Origin: Cichorium intybus
Lineage: Eukaryota > Streptophyta > Magnoliopsida > Asterales > Asteraceae
Direction: 5' to 3'
NCBI GenBank assembly: GCA_023525715.1
Contig: CM042012.1
Coordinates: 60,803,705 to 60,867,704, forward strand
Length of the DNA stretch: 64,000 nucleotides
In this document: piece after piece, positions 44,230-54,957 of the stretch
How positions within the stretch are numbered: the stretch's first letter is position 1
Layout: every line of letters begins with the position of its first letter
Program-made: the position numbers and the translations under genes
The notes under the pieces: generated by a model
The model's database searches: none
Told to the model about the DNA's origin: nothing
The model's input: the letters and a program-made list of their open reading frames with translations, nothing else

Positions 44230-45342
44230 TGACAACGCCTAGTGATATCAAGTATTTTAGGCGTTGTTGAGCCCTGTTCTTGATGAAATTATATCAGATA
44301 TGTCTAGGTATTCTCACTTTTTGTGCCAGGACTTGTTTGGAAGAAAAGAATGGAAACAGGGACTAAAAACGGGCAAAAGGAAGAAGTTTGGAAAGGAATG
44401 AAAAATCAAGAAAATACGTACGCGCGCCGCGGGTATTGCAATTGCGCGACGCAGGCTTGAGGCGGTGAAACACATTCAAATGACGGAAAAACGGGGAAAG
44501 ATAAGTACGCGCGTCGCGGATTCTTCGTTTGCGCGGCGCGGTCACGGGAAATTTGCAACTATAAATAGTGGCATTTCCAGCCGAAAACCCTAGCAAAGAC
44601 CGGGTGTAAAATCGACCTTGAAGCTCTTTGACTCCAAGAATTCGTTTCAGCAAGCTCTCAATTGGTATTTTTATGTTTTGGATTTTATTTTTAATTAGTT
44701 AGATAGTTGTAAGCTTAGGTTTATATCTTTGGGAGTGACAACCATTGATATTAAGCTTTGGCTTCTGTTTTAGTAGTATTTGGTTACTGTTTTCATGTTT
44801 GGATTTGGATTTGGTGAATAAAAATCATTCGATTACATTCAATATTAGTTTTTCGGTGTTTTTATGCTTGTGTTTGATTGTGATTGTTTGGATTGTGTTT
44901 GGATCTTGTTTTTGACCTTGTTGGAACTGTTTTCCTTCGCTGAATTCAGTAGCTAACTTGGTTAGGGTTAGGCATTAAACATTAGCTAGTAAGAGTTCAA
45001 GTAGAACTATAGTTAATGGTTAGTTTATGCTTTGCTTAGTTTTGCTTAGTTTGGATGCCTTTTATTGCTTCTGATGTAGAGATGTACTTCTGATTTCAGA
45101 AAGTAACTAGATTCATTTGAGCTTAGCTTTGCTTAGCTTGAGTTTGTTTTGACTATTGCTTAGGTTGTTAGTGATTAGCAAGATAGAAACTGATTCCTCC
45201 GACTGTAACGTGACACTACTAGTTGGTAATCTGTCATCTGGTCTAACTCGAAGCTCCCGTGGATCGACCCTGACTACCACTGTACTAGTGTGTGTTAGGT
45301 ATTTTTCTTATTTTTGACCGCACGACGACCGCTGCGTTGTCA
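44230..45342 (+). repeat. 3' LTR of Athila C
   Basis: 1113 bp, paired with 36884-37995; followed by GTAAC (45343-45347). Confidence 0.95.
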
Positions 45343-45445
45343 GTAACGTCCCATCTTGTAGCGCTTGCATTACCTTATCAATTTCCTGAGAATACAAGTA
45401 GTTAAAAAAGTGTCAACAATTAAGTTGGTGAGTTCATAAGATTTT
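45343..45445 (-). repeat. 5' LTR of F, second piece
   Basis: A 103-bp strip of the F LTR between C and E, including GTAAC (target duplication of C) and ATTTT (45441-45445, that of E). It matches 27875 onward. Confidence 0.93.
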
Positions 45446-45765
45446 TGTTGAAATGCAAGAGTTGGATCGAGATTCAGAAATGCGGAATAATGTAAACAAA
45501 CAAGATCAAGAACAGACAATATGAAGAACTGATGTCTAATGATTAAAAATGCAACTCAAGAACAATTCGATGTGAACTATTCTGTATGAGTGCCGTCAAC
45601 CGATTACAAAAGTTAACCCTAAAGAGGGTATGAACACGCTATTTAAAATAAAACTAAGTATGGAAGGACAGACCCATTCCATAACCGATAGCAAAATTAT
45701 AGGCGTTAAATCTAGCTACAAATCCGATCAGCATATTTGACTCAATCTACATTTATGACTCAACA
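45446..45765 (-). repeat. 3' LTR of Copia E
   Basis: 320 bp. Next to it on the inside lies TCTCCCCCTTTG (45767-45778), the polypurine tract on the minus strand. Confidence 0.95.
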
Positions 45766-45799
45766 ATCTCCCCCTTTGAGTCAAAAATGCGACTATGCT

Positions 45800-48700
45800 T
45801 CATTCTTCAGGTTTCACTTCATCAGCTTGTCTGTCAAATACCTTTGGAATGATTGCAAGGATCCTTTTTCGGAATTCAATGTACCATGTTAACATGTCAT
45901 TGATGCAAGTTTTATCATCAGGGGAGTTGGATTGAAGTTTGTTGGTGATGTGAAGAATGTGTTCCAACACTGGAGTTCTGTGAAGATGTTTGTCCGAAAG
46001 ATAGAATATCCTTTTAATATTCTCAAGTCCTTCCTTTGAATTGTATGCCACACTCCAATTTGAGTTGACAATTTTTCCGATTTTACGCTTATTCAGATTT
46101 TTGGGAGGAGGACGTCTTACGGTCAGTGGAATTTTGTCCAAAACACCAGCAACTTCAACATCCAACTTCGCAACTTCAAGAATATAGAATCCAATCATTC
46201 TTTTGACATGATTAAAAAGAGGATAATACTTTTGTTCTCTTGACAAGATGTTGAACAAAGATATCCAATCGAATGGATTCATGAAAGGTAGATCAGCAAG
46301 TGAAAATTCCATCTTTTCTTTATCATCGCCTCTGAAAGACAAAAATCTTGAGTTTATGAAAGGAAGAGTGACCTCAGGAAGACGAGGAGTCAGTTGAACA
46401 ATCTTTTTCAAACTCCAGGTTAAATGTTGAGGACGCGCGTTCTTCAAATAGAAGGTGAATAACTGATCATTCACTTCCGAACTAGGAAGACGTGTGTCTT
46501 TGAGTTCCTCAAACCCTCGGAACACAAGAGCTTTTGCCGTTATCGGAAAGTCAAGCTGAGAATTTACATCATTGCTTGTGTTGTACGAGGTCACTGGTTG
46601 AAGCCAGTTCTCCACAGGCTCAGTGATTGCTTCCAATGTCATCCTTTTATAGTGCCAGGGAGGAAATAACAACATCTGAGTTTTCAAGAGTAACTCAGCC
46701 TCTCTTTTGGATGCTTCCTCAGCATCAAGTTTCCGAGTAAGGTTGAGAATTTCATCAATTTTGTTTTCCCTGGCCGATTTGGTAACGTCCTTATCAGATT
46801 CTTGTTCTTCCACTATCTTTTTGCCTTTGTCTTTTGATGGACCAGCACCTCCTTCAGCATTTGCATTTGATTTAATCGGAGTGTCTTTCTTTGGAGTCTC
46901 CTGATTAAATGTACTTTCTTCATTTGTTTCGTCTCCCCCTTGTTTCGGAGAGGCAACACCTTCCGAAACACCCTTCAAAGCAGCGAGAAGATTGAATACA
47001 GGATGAAGCTTAAGGGTCAGATGTCTGCGCACCTGAGGATTAAGAATAGGATCATTGTCTTCAACAATCCGATGAAGAAAGGAGTCAATCTCCGATATAC
47101 CACTACGAACAGCTTTGTTCTGAGACAAAGCAGATGTGAGAATGGCAGACTTGTTACGAAGATCGGCCCTGAGGAGCTGGATTTTAGTTTCTTTGACGGC
47201 TAATTTATCCATCAGATAATTCTCCGATGCCAAATCCGTTCGCAGTTGATCAATTTTTGTATCCATAGAGGATGTCCATTCGGAATATTGCTGCTTCAAT
47301 TCCGAACGTAAGGAAGAGAGTGCCTCTTTTTCGTTCGTCAGAGAGGTACCGAAGTTGGAAATGACCTGTTGCATATTTTCATTGTTTCGAACATGAGCAT
47401 CTCGGAAATCTTGAGTAAATTTGAGAACATCTTTTTCGAGTCTGCTAATAGAAGTGGTCGAGTCTCGCATTTGGAATTCCGATTTCTCGATGAGGAAGGT
47501 GATTTTACCCATGAGATTGACGTTTTCGGTGATCAAGGTATCCACCGAGTCTTTGTGAGCATTCAACTGGGATTGCCAATCGGAGGCAGAGGGATGCGCC
47601 TGGGATTGGAGAAGTAAATCCAGTTTGGCAGAGATTTCCGAGAGCTGATCAGACGACATCGGAACGGAAGAACTGGGAGTCTTCAGTTTGACATTGGATG
47701 GAGATTCAAGGTAATCGGAAAGATCATCCTGATCATCATTAACAAGAATATCTTCTTCTTCATCAATGTCTGTAGGAGGGTTTTTATGAGGGGATTCAGG
47801 AATGGAAGTTTGTTTTGGTGATAGAGATGGAGACTTTTGAGTGTTTGTGGTTCGGAGAGGCGAACGTTCAGGTGTGGATTGTGGACTAGAGTGAGGAGTT
47901 GTTTTTGGTGTGGGATCATGAGGCGGTGATTGGGGAAGAGGAGATGGCTTGGGAGGTGGAACATCGTCAAGGTTGTCGGAAAGTGGAACATCTCGCGGAG
48001 GAGTCGGAATTTGATGAGTATCGGAGAGTTCGTTTTCGGAATCATAAGACTGGACAAACTTTCGGAGTCTCCTTGGGCGTTTGGGCTGTTTTTCGGTGTC
48101 AGATGCTGCAGTTTTACCTTTTCGTTTGATGATTTTCTTCGGATTCTCAAGTCTATCAAAAGCAACTTGATGAGCTTGGTCAACAGGACGAATTCCTGAT
48201 GGAGGTAGTTGTCGATACGCAGCAATGCATGGGACATCCTTCGGAACACGGTCCAACATTGTGATCGGAATGGACCCAATGAAATCAAAATCCTCCGACT
48301 TGGTTGTTGCAAACTGTGTGGTAGACAGCGTCGGAATGACCGCTATGACAGAATCAGTCATGATATGAAGATGATGTTGCTCAATCGCCCTTTTTACCAC
48401 AATAGACCAAAAACGAGCACACGAGATTTCGGAGTGTCGATTTTTGTAATTCACACTCTCGACAAATTGGCTCCATAGAATTGACCCGTAATCAAGATTG
48501 ATATCATGATAAAGACCATAGAACAGAGAGTAAAAGAGCTTACTTGCACTGTCTGTGCCTGTCGTGCGTTCGGAGAAGCTTTTGAACAAAATTGTGAAAA
48601 GAAAGTTCCACAGAGGCGGTAGGCTCTTCTTTGTGAACTTGGAGAGTTGCGTTATATCTCCCTTGTAGCCTAGTTGGTAGAAAAACCGTGGAAGAGTAGA

Positions 48701-49052
48701 AGGCGAAAAGAGAATCAGGATCAACAATATCAGTTTGATCTGTAAACCCTAGCAATTTTCCAAATCGAGATTTGGAAATGCGAGTTTTGATGGAACAAAC
48801 TTCAAAGGTAACGACATCTTCAGCCTTATTGTAGAATGCAGATGAGTATGCAGATGAGAGATACACGATTGGAACCTCCTCTGAAGCAGTTAGGGCTTTG
48901 CAGATCCTGGAGAATTTGAGACATTCGATCATCGGTTGAAGAGCTTCATTATACTTTGAAGAATGAAGATCAATAATCATGTTCTGATTTTGTTTGATCT
49001 TCAACATTAGAGAAGAGGAAGTATTTTCGTTCGCTGAGGATGAACCAGCCAT
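45800..49052 (-). pseudogene. SIRE post-pol ('env-like') ORF of E, unknown function
   Basis: Two overlapping frames make one long gene: MAGSSSANENTSS from ATG 49052 to about 48690, then a one-base shift into a 975-codon frame ending at 45800. N-terminal third: globular, with a motif FGKLLGFTDQTD before the shift and LGYKGDITQLSKFTKKSLPPLW after it. The middle (about residues 245-330 of the long frame) is Pro/Ser-rich; about 355-530 looks like a coiled coil; the C-terminal 250 residues are globular again. No signal peptide or membrane helix is apparent, so an envelope role is doubtful. A TATA-like TATTTAAAG lies at 49162-49154, about 100 bases before the ATG, with a CT-rich leader. Apart from the one shift the frame is clean. 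Confidence 0.75.
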
Positions 49053-50551
49053 TGGAGAGTTCTTGAATATTCGTGAGAGAAAGAGGGCTTTGGAGACGAA
49101 GAGTTCTGCGTGAAAGATGAAGAGCGGAGAAAAGAAATAATGATCCAGAAATTCTTTAAATAATCCTTGAAGAGTGATTTGGAAAAGGAAATCCCGCTTC
49201 AGCCGATTACGTTTCCCAAGTAACACGCCGTATCATCATGAGTAACCCCCAAATTTTGCATTGCAGGCGCGTGAAAAGCGACAAGTAGCTGCTGTGGAGA
49301 TGACGTTATAACTGTCACGTCATTATTATCGCATCCAAAAATTGAAATATTTTGAAGAGTAAAAGAAAATTTCCACGTCATCAATCTTAATCCTTAACAA
49401 AAGAAAATGAACCAGAGTTAGAAAAATCAAATAATGATTTTCGTGCAAGAGTGTGCCAAAGATAAAGAAGAAAATCAAGATGTATTTGGTAGTCTGTGAT
49501 GTCGGAGTGACATAAAACTGATTGATCCCGGGCAATGATCTCTACTTTTGAAATCATGAGAGATTCAAAAGTGGTTTTGTGGTATCCCGCTGAATCACGA
49601 TCAATTGATTGATAAGAATCATTGAAAGGTTTCTTTTAATACATGAGCTTAATGGGTTGGGTTGAACTATCTTTCGGATTCCGAAAACGTGAGAAATGCT
49701 TGGAATCGGAAGACAGTACTTGTCTGACCAGAGTAGTCATGAAAACAAGTAAGAGTTAGGAAAAATTTTGTGTGACAGGTGAAATGTTTGGAAATCTCAA
49801 AAAAAAAAAATTTAAAACTGGATCTTTTTGGATAGAAATTACTTGGGTGAAGTAGATTTCATAAAGAACACGCAAAAGTGAAAGATTGAGATCCCCATTT
49901 AAGTTTTCGTCAATTCCTTGGTGGGATCGGATTTTTGGGTTTCATTCGGAATGATGGTAGAAACAATTCCGAAATCATGAACACGGAATTTGTGTAACCA
50001 TCAGTTTTCAGTGGTAATGCTGAAGACCTTCATAAGGGTTACAGTTATATGGAAGTGTAGTAAATATGGAGAAATAATAGAAGGTCAAGGAAGGATGATG
50101 AGTCTCACAGCGCCCCATGGTGAAAATGAGTTGCGATCTTTGACTAGAGTTGCCGAAATCATATATTGAAATTGGTTGGGATTTCAATAATCATGGATAT
50201 TCGTGTTTGGTACTTAGAAAATAGGATTAGAAGAAAACCCATCAATGCATAATAGTTACAAAAAAATTGTGTTCTTGCTGAAGAATGCTGACAAGGATTT
50301 GGTTATCATGAGAAAGCTTTTAATGCTCCGGCGAAAGGAAAGGAAAACGTCCAATCAGTTGCTAATCAGCCGTCTTCGCCTTTATGACACATAATAATGA
50401 CAGCAGGCTGCATCATTACTTCATAAAGTAATTAAATAACCATACTTGGAAGCTTAACCGGTGTCATTTCTGCCTATAAAAAGGAAGCATTGTTAGTAGA
50501 AAACATCCACACCCAAAAAGAAAAAGAAATTACCACCAAAAGAGAAAACTC
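49053..50551. promoter_or_regulatory. Divergent intergenic region between the post-pol ORF and the Agenet gene
   Basis: 1.5 kb, AT-rich, with no ORF. TATTTAAAG (minus strand, 49162-49154) faces left to the post-pol ORF; TATAAAAAG (50475-50483) faces right to the Agenet gene, 69 bases before its ATG. Several GGAATTCCGA/TTCGGAAT-like strings are scattered through it, as also in the flanking element sequence. Confidence 0.6.
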
Positions 50552-50968
50552 ATGGCGCTTCGTCCCTACAACCGTAATGACAAGGTGGAGGTCAAAATGC
50601 AAGAGGGTGACTACGCTGGAGGAATCTATGGCGGGATTGTCACTAGAGTGTGGCATCACCAATATGAGGTGAGAATGACCACTCTCAACAACGGCGAGGG
50701 TGGTGGACCATTGATCGTCCCAACCAGCTACCCTTTTCTGCAGCCTGTCCCACCAAAAATTGTGGTGGAGTTCAAGCAATTTGACCTTGTTGAGGTCTGG
50801 CACAGAAGGGGATGGTGGCCAGCGGTGATCATTCGGACCACTCCCCACAACCAGTTCCATGTAGGACTGGCTGATGGAAGTCGTCTTTTTGTTGACGAGA
50901 GTGAGCTGCGCCTCTACCAAGCTTTCCATCCCGGTGATCCCCCTATGTGGCATTATTACAAGCTATAG
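50552..50968 (+). CDS. Agenet/Tudor-like domain protein, antisense within Copia E
   Basis: An intact 138-codon frame on the strand opposite to gag-pol. Two Agenet-like repeats: residues about 5-65 (YNRNDKVEVKMQEGDYAGGIYGGIVTRV, then YEVRM) and about 75-130 (FKQFDLVEVWHRRGWWPAVI, then FHVGLADGSRLFVDESELRLYQ), ending near a W. The pattern G-D/D-L-V-E-V, then GWW..V, then LR is typical of plant Agenet pairs, which bind methylated histone tails or other partners in the nucleus. TATAAAAAG at 50475 and a leader with A-rich context at the ATG suggest its own promoter; AATAAG at 51026 may aid polyadenylation. It lies between pol and the post-pol ORF. No stop or shift, unlike gag-pol around it. Probably a captured host gene; no recognised symbol. 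Confidence 0.88.
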   Translation: MALRPYNRNDKVEVKMQEGDYAGGIYGGIVTRVWHHQYEVRMTTLNNGEGGGPLIVPTSYPFLQPVPPKIVVEFKQFDLVEVWHRRGWWPAVIIRTTPHNQFHVGLADGSRLFVDESELRLYQAFHPGDPPMWHYYKL

Positions 50969-51414
50969 GTTGAAGTTGTTTTGCTTTTGGCTTTTAATGT
51001 AACAACTTTCGTTCACGTAGCTTGAATAAGATTTAGTTTTCTGTTGTTTCTTGATTTAATTCTTTATCTGCATTCGCATGGATATGGGCAAGAAGAACAA
51101 TAAAAAAAATAGAATAGAATACACAACACAGGAAATGAAGAAGAAGAAAAATATTTTTGAGATTTATCAAAATAAAGAAAGAAAATAGCGAAAAGAAGTA
51201 AAGCAGAAAACGAAATTAAGAATAAAAATAAAATTAAAAAAAATAAAAAAAATAATAAAGTAAAATAAAACAAAATATTTTTGGTTTAGGGTTTGAAATA
51301 AAACAATAAAACAGGAAAACAAAGAAAGTTTTTAGAAAGGATACACGCGTTCCGAATCATCCATGTCTAAAATCCGATTCCGAGACATTCCGATTTTCGG
51401 AATCAATCGGAATC
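50969..51414. other. A-rich region between the Agenet gene and the end of pol
   Basis: Plus strand 51080-51310 is a purine-rich, mostly A stretch with AATAAAA strings. No coding signal on either strand; the small frame on the minus strand is a Phe/Leu artefact of poly-T. Confidence 0.6.
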
Positions 51415-54400
51415 TTAGCTAGATATCGGAACGGATTCAGCTTCAATCATTCCGAGACCATGAAGAATTCTGTTGAATGCTGGTTCAGGAAGGGCCTTTG
51501 TGAAGATGTCATCTAGTTGATCATTTGACCTTACGAAATGAACCTCGATGTTGCCGTCTTCAACATGATTTTTGATAAAATGATATCTGAGTGCAATGTG
51601 TTTAGTCTTTGAGTGTTGCACTGGATTGTGACAGATCCTAATTGCACTTTCAGAATCACAGTAAAGAGGAATACGTTTCATGTTGACTCCATAATCTCTT
51701 AGTTGGTTTTGAATCCATATTATCTGAGAGGTACAAGAGGCAGCAACAATGTATTCAGCTTCAGCTGTTGAGAGAGACACGCAAGTATGTTTTCTTGATT
51801 GCCAGCTTACGAGCTTTCCATCAAGTAGTTGACAACCACCTGAAGTGCTTTTGCGATCTAATCCACAACCACCAAGATCGGCATCGGAAAATGCTTGAAC
51901 AAAGAAACCAGATCCTGATGGATACCATAATCCAAGGGAGGTTGTTCTTTTGAGATATTGGAATATGTTCTTCACAGCATTATGATGTGGCTCTCTGGGA
52001 TTTGCCTGAAATCTTGCGCAGTAACAGACAGCAAACATAATGTCAGGTCTGCTCGAAGTGAGATAGAGAAGTGAACCTATCATTTGACGATAAAGAGTAA
52101 TATCTACTGCAGGTTTGTCTAGTGAAGGAGTGAGTTTTGTTCCGAACGCCATCGGAACTTTGATTTTAGAATCTCCTTTCATTCCGAATTTCTCTAAGAG
52201 AGATTTCGTATAAGCTTCCTGATTGATGAATATGCCTTCTGAGCTTTGTCTGATGTTAAGTCCGAGAAAGAAATTGATTTTACCCATTGAGCTCATTTCA
52301 AATTTAGTCTCCATCAGTTTTCGAAATTCAGCCGTCAGGCTAGGATGAGTAGATCCGAAAATGATGTCATCAACATAGATTTGAACAATCATCAGGTGAC
52401 TCCCTTCCTTTTTGCGAAAGAAAGTTGGGTCGACAGATCCTTGCTTGAACTTGGATTGCTTGAGAAATCGAGTTAAAGTCTCATACCAAGCTCGTGGAGC
52501 TTGTTTTAGGCCATAAACAGCTTTGTCTAATATATAGCAATGGTCAGGATGTTTATTGCTCACAAAACCTGGTGGCTGTTCGACATAGACTGTTTCTTCT
52601 AATTCTCCATTCAGAAATGCGCACTTGACATCCATCTGATAAACATCAAAACCTTTGTGTGCTGCATAAGCAAGAAAAATCCGTACGGACTCTAATCTGG
52701 CTACTGGTGCAAATGTTTCTTCATAATCAATTCCTTCTTCTTGACAGTAAACTTTGACAACCAGTCTTGCTTTGTTGTGAATGACATTCCCTTCTTTGTC
52801 TAACTTGTTTCGAAAGACCCATTTCATTCCTAGAACGGACGCTTTTTCTGGAGTCGGAACCAATCGCCACACCCTGTTTCGTTCAAATTCATTTAACTCA
52901 TCTTGCATTGCTTGAACCCAGTCAGCATGATCAAGTGCTATTTTAACTGTTTTAGGTTCAACCTTGGAGATAAACGAATGAAACATGCAAAATTCCACTT
53001 TAGAAAATAATGCAGCTTGCTTTTCTTTAGCTTGAGCTCGAGTGAGAACACCAGCAGAAGTCGTTCCGATGATTTGAGATTTTGGATGATCTCTCGTCCA
53101 TTTTATCATTGGAAGATAGTTTGGATCATATTCAGGATTAATTTCTGAAATGATTTCTTCTGCTTCAGAATGTACCTCTGACTGTGTGTCAAGGTCATTA
53201 TTTTCAAGTTCATTCTCCCCCTGGAAGGTTGCATCGTTTCTATCATCAGGATGATCTTGTTCAACTGGTAGAGTAGTTGCCTCGGATTCAAGAGTCAAAC
53301 TCTCCCCTTGAATAGTTGACGAACTCTCCCCCTGGATTGGTGCATCTGCAATAGGAGTTGTACTCTCCCCCTGGATGGGTGCATCGGAAATGGGAGTTGG
53401 AACATTGTTCGGAATCGGAACAGCAGTGGAGTGTTCTTGTGAAGATTCGTTTTCACTGACTGTATGCTCGATAAGCTTTAACAATTCATCGCCTAGGTTA
53501 TCTCTTGCATTTGATTCTGATGTTATTGCGGTTTCTTGGTCATCGAATAAGTTCAGAAATTCCTCATATAGATCCATAAGAGGAATTGTAAACCTATTGG
53601 ATTCGGGAAAGATGTCTTCAGTCTTGGTACTGACTTGCTTTGCTCTGGAATTGTATCGATCATCAAAAGTGATGTAGTATGTTTCTTCAATTTTTCGAGA
53701 TCTCTTGTTCAGAACTCGATAGGCTTTTGAGGTAAGAGAGTAGCCTAGAAAGATACCTTCATCAGCTTTTTCATCCCATTTAACTCGTTTTTCTTTGGAG
53801 TTAAAAATGAAACACTTGGATCCGAAAACGTGAAAGAATTTTACGTTCGGTTTGCGCTTGTTGATGATCTCATAGGGAGTAAGATTGAAGCGTTTTGTGA
53901 TGTTTGATCGATTCTGAGTGTAGCAAGCAGTTGCGATGACATCGGCCCAGAAGTATAAAGGAAGTTTTGCAAAGGAAAGCATTGTGCGAGCTGCTTCACA
54001 AAGAGAACGATTGCGTCTTTCTACAACCCCATTTTGTTGAGGAGTGTAAGGGGCAGAGAAGTTATGCGAGATTCCTTTATTGACAAGAAAATCATCTAGA
54101 ACTTTATTTTTGAATTTCGTCCCATTATCACTTCTTATCATTCGAACTTGTTTTCAGAGAAGGATTTCTATCTGCTTGATGAAGTTAATCATGTTGATCG
54201 CCGCTTCAGATTTTTGCTTGAGGAAGAACACCCATGTGAAACGAGAGAAATCATCTACCACAACCAGAATGTATTTATTGTGAGCAACACTTTCGATGGC
54301 GGATGGACCACAAAGATCAATATGCAGAAGTTCCAATGGTTCGATGATCTTTGTGTTGATGATTGTAGAGTGGCTCTTCCGACTTTGTTTTCCTAGCTCA

Positions 54401-54957
54401 CATGCATCACAGAGACGGTCTTTGTCGTACTTGAGCAGCGGTAATCCACGCACAAGGTCACCAAGTACCAGTTTATTAATGTCACGAAAGTTCATGTGTG
54501 ACAATCGTCTGTGCCATAGCCAACTATCATCGTTCGTAGCTTTAGTGAGTAGGCAGACTGCAGGTTTTCCTTGGATAGGTCTCATGTCCAGAGGAAACAT
54601 CTCTCCTTTTATTTTTGACTTCAAAATTATCTTTTTAGATTCCTTCTCAACCAGTTCTGAGCCATCTTCATCAAATGAGACTTTAAGACCAGTTCCGACG
54701 ACTAGTTGGGAAACACTGATCAAGTTGTGCTGAAGTCCTTCAACATATGCCACTTTACGTATCGAAATTTCACCATTTGTGATCATGCCATAGCCTTTGA
54801 TGTTGCCTGTTGCATTGTTACCATAACTGACTTTTCCTCCATTCGATAGAGATCGATATTCTCGTAATTCCTCCTTCCTTCCTGTCATGTGACGTGAACA
54901 GCTGCTGTCAATGTACCATTCCGGATCATACTGTTCGTCACGTAGAACCTGCACAAG
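51415..54957 (-). pseudogene. pol: SIRE-type pol of E: protease, integrase, RT, RNase H
   Basis: Protease: WYIDSSCSRHM, in which the Gly of the DSG active site is Ser (G has DSG). Integrase: LWHRRLSHMNF and CDACELGKQSRKSH, VVDDFSRFTWV, RSDNGTKF, YTPQQNGVVERRNRS. The frame has a TGA at 54154-54156 (Arg in relatives) between the two catalytic Asp regions. The 908-codon frame 54141-51415 goes through the hinge with four QGE peptides (residues 257-310), RT with YVDD (about 589-592) and RNase H (CDSESAIRICHNPVQHS, VEDGNIEVHFV), ending SVPISS. Just upstream a TAA at 54958-54960 separates it from the gag frame. The element needs help from another copy, since protease, integrase and Gag are all hit. 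Confidence 0.93.
53214..53374 (-). repeat. Polypurine-like repeats in the E pol hinge
   Basis: On the minus strand CCAGGGGGAGA at 53224-53214, 53335-53325 and 53374-53364, and CAAGGGGAGA at 53310-53301. All lie in the region encoding the QGE peptides. They resemble the true tract CAAAGGGGGAGA at 45778-45767. Confidence 0.75.

Larger units (their letters stand above)
36884..45342 (+). mobile_element. Athila element C lacking RT, RNase H and integrase (plus strand)
   Basis: LTRs 36884-37995 and 44230-45342 with GTAAC duplications at 36879-36883 and 45343-45347. Inside: primer site, gag plus protease in one frame with one TAG, the Athila junction motif, a putative internal promoter and intron, the third ORF and a 3' untranslated part. 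The pol region after protease is absent, so it must have relied on another element such as A. By eye about 28 LTR differences. Confidence 0.95.

Noticed and set aside
50552..50968. Agenet gene as an ordinary host gene next to the element
   Set aside because: It lies well inside E, between matching 320-bp LTRs and ATTTT duplications, so it belongs to the element as inserted.
51064..51273. Phe/Leu-rich minus-strand frame as a membrane protein
   Set aside because: It is translated from an A-rich low-complexity stretch and has no homolog-like pattern.
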